Below are positions 63,822 to 64,000 of a DNA stretch of 64,000 nt, in pieces. The stretch spans positions 1-64,000 of the forward strand of contig CAVSBJ010000011.1 in the NCBI GenBank assembly GCA_963726105.1. The letters are read 5' to 3'. Positions within the stretch are counted from its first letter, which is position 1, and every line of letters begins with the position of its first letter. The notes under the pieces were generated by a model that worked only from the letters and a program-made list of their open reading frames with translations, made no database searches and was not told where the DNA came from. The DNA is from Roseiarcus sp963726105 (GTDB lineage: Bacteria > Pseudomonadota > Alphaproteobacteria > Rhizobiales > Beijerinckiaceae). Made by a program: the position numbers and the translations under genes.

Positions 63822-64000
63822 CAGGCCGCAGCCCGCTCCAAGGCGCGCCGCAGGGCGACGACATGCGTCTGGCGTTCCAGCGGATCATTCATGCCGGCTG
63901 AGCTCGCCAGCTCGTCAGCCGCCTGGGCATTGAAATGTTCGGGGGCGCCGTCGGCGATAACGCGGCGGGCGTCGGCGATGACGATTGGACGTGTCTCCGT
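63821..64000 (-). CDS. FAD-binding subunit (CoxM-like) of the molybdo-hydroxylase, C-terminal fragment cut by window edge
   Basis: Only the last 59 codons are in the window. Reading leftward from the edge the residues include VIADARRVIADGAPEHFNAQ and end VVALRRALERAAA. The stop shares its last base with the ATG of the fusion gene (TGATG), so the genes are coupled. Identity as a CoxM-type medium subunit is inferred from position before the iron-sulfur subunit and resemblance to the FAD-subunit end region; it is too short for certainty. Confidence 0.55.
   Translation of the reverse strand, partial: TETRPIVIADARRVIADGAPEHFNAQAADELASSAGMNDPLERQTHVVALRRALERAAA

Overview
The window is a GC-rich chromosomal segment of an alphaproteobacterium, most likely of the order Hyphomicrobiales (Rhizobiales), possibly a Beijerinckiaceae/Methylocystaceae-type organism. 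The order is an inference from the gene set: a CcrM-type methyltransferase beside rnhB, a PhaR regulator, a eukaryote-like NADP isocitrate dehydrogenase, a dnaG-rpoD pair, and mnmE-mnmG-rsmG-parA-parB carrying two perfect parS sites. I could not assign a genus.

Layout. (1) 1-16.0 kb is a mobile-element graveyard. It holds remnants of IS5, IS1182, IS6, IS3 and IS110 elements, one complete IS6 element, one complete IS30 element nested in the IS3, and two essentially identical IS256-type elements that share the same disabling 14-bp duplication. Caught in it are wrecked genes for methylated-amine/betaine catabolism (a dimethylglycine-dehydrogenase-like and an N-methylproline-demethylase-like pseudogene) and a wrecked TPR/adenylate-cyclase-like gene. 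An intact lytic transglycosylase and icd sit between the two IS256 copies. (2) 16.4-21.6 kb: cell-wall amidase, three tandem glycine-zipper lipoproteins, RNase P RNA, ureEFG without urease structural genes, and a TetR regulator with a palindromic operator. (3) 21.9-28.2 kb: DNA metabolism: ccrM, rnhB, ruvC-ruvA-(AbrB protein, membrane protein)-ruvB, xerD. (4) 28.3-35.9 kb: a tightly coupled peptide ABC transporter operon (dppABCDF-like) continuing into a GMC flavoprotein oxidoreductase and MmcB. (5) 35.9-38.2 kb: two PEP-CTERM surface proteins and a decayed third. (6) 38.3-48.5 kb: rpoD, dnaG, an aldo/keto reductase, prmB, a PsiF-like protein, phaR, gloB, a methyltransferase and gpmA. (7) 48.6-55.1 kb: mnmE, mnmG, rsmG, parA, parB with two parS sites, which in alphaproteobacteria is usually close to the replication origin. 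(8) 55.5-64 kb: an RraA-like protein, a complete branched-chain-amino-acid-type ABC transporter (livFGMHK), a GntR regulator, and a CoxS-CoxG fusion next to the truncated end of a CoxM-type flavoprotein gene.

Functional reading. From about 16.4 kb onward the window is ordinary core chromosome dotted with short palindromic REP-like repeats of at least two or three families. The left 16 kb is a decaying accessory island in which insertion order can be read from nesting. I found no CRISPR array, tRNA, rRNA, phage or recognisable defence system. The best unexplained items are the trans-mobilised-looking IS256 copies, the AbrB/membrane-protein pair wedged between ruvA and ruvB, the Dpp-GMC oxidoreductase operon, the DnaG zinc-site loss, and the CoxS-CoxG fusion beside a GntR/liv cluster. 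I do not see convincing evidence of an entirely new system.
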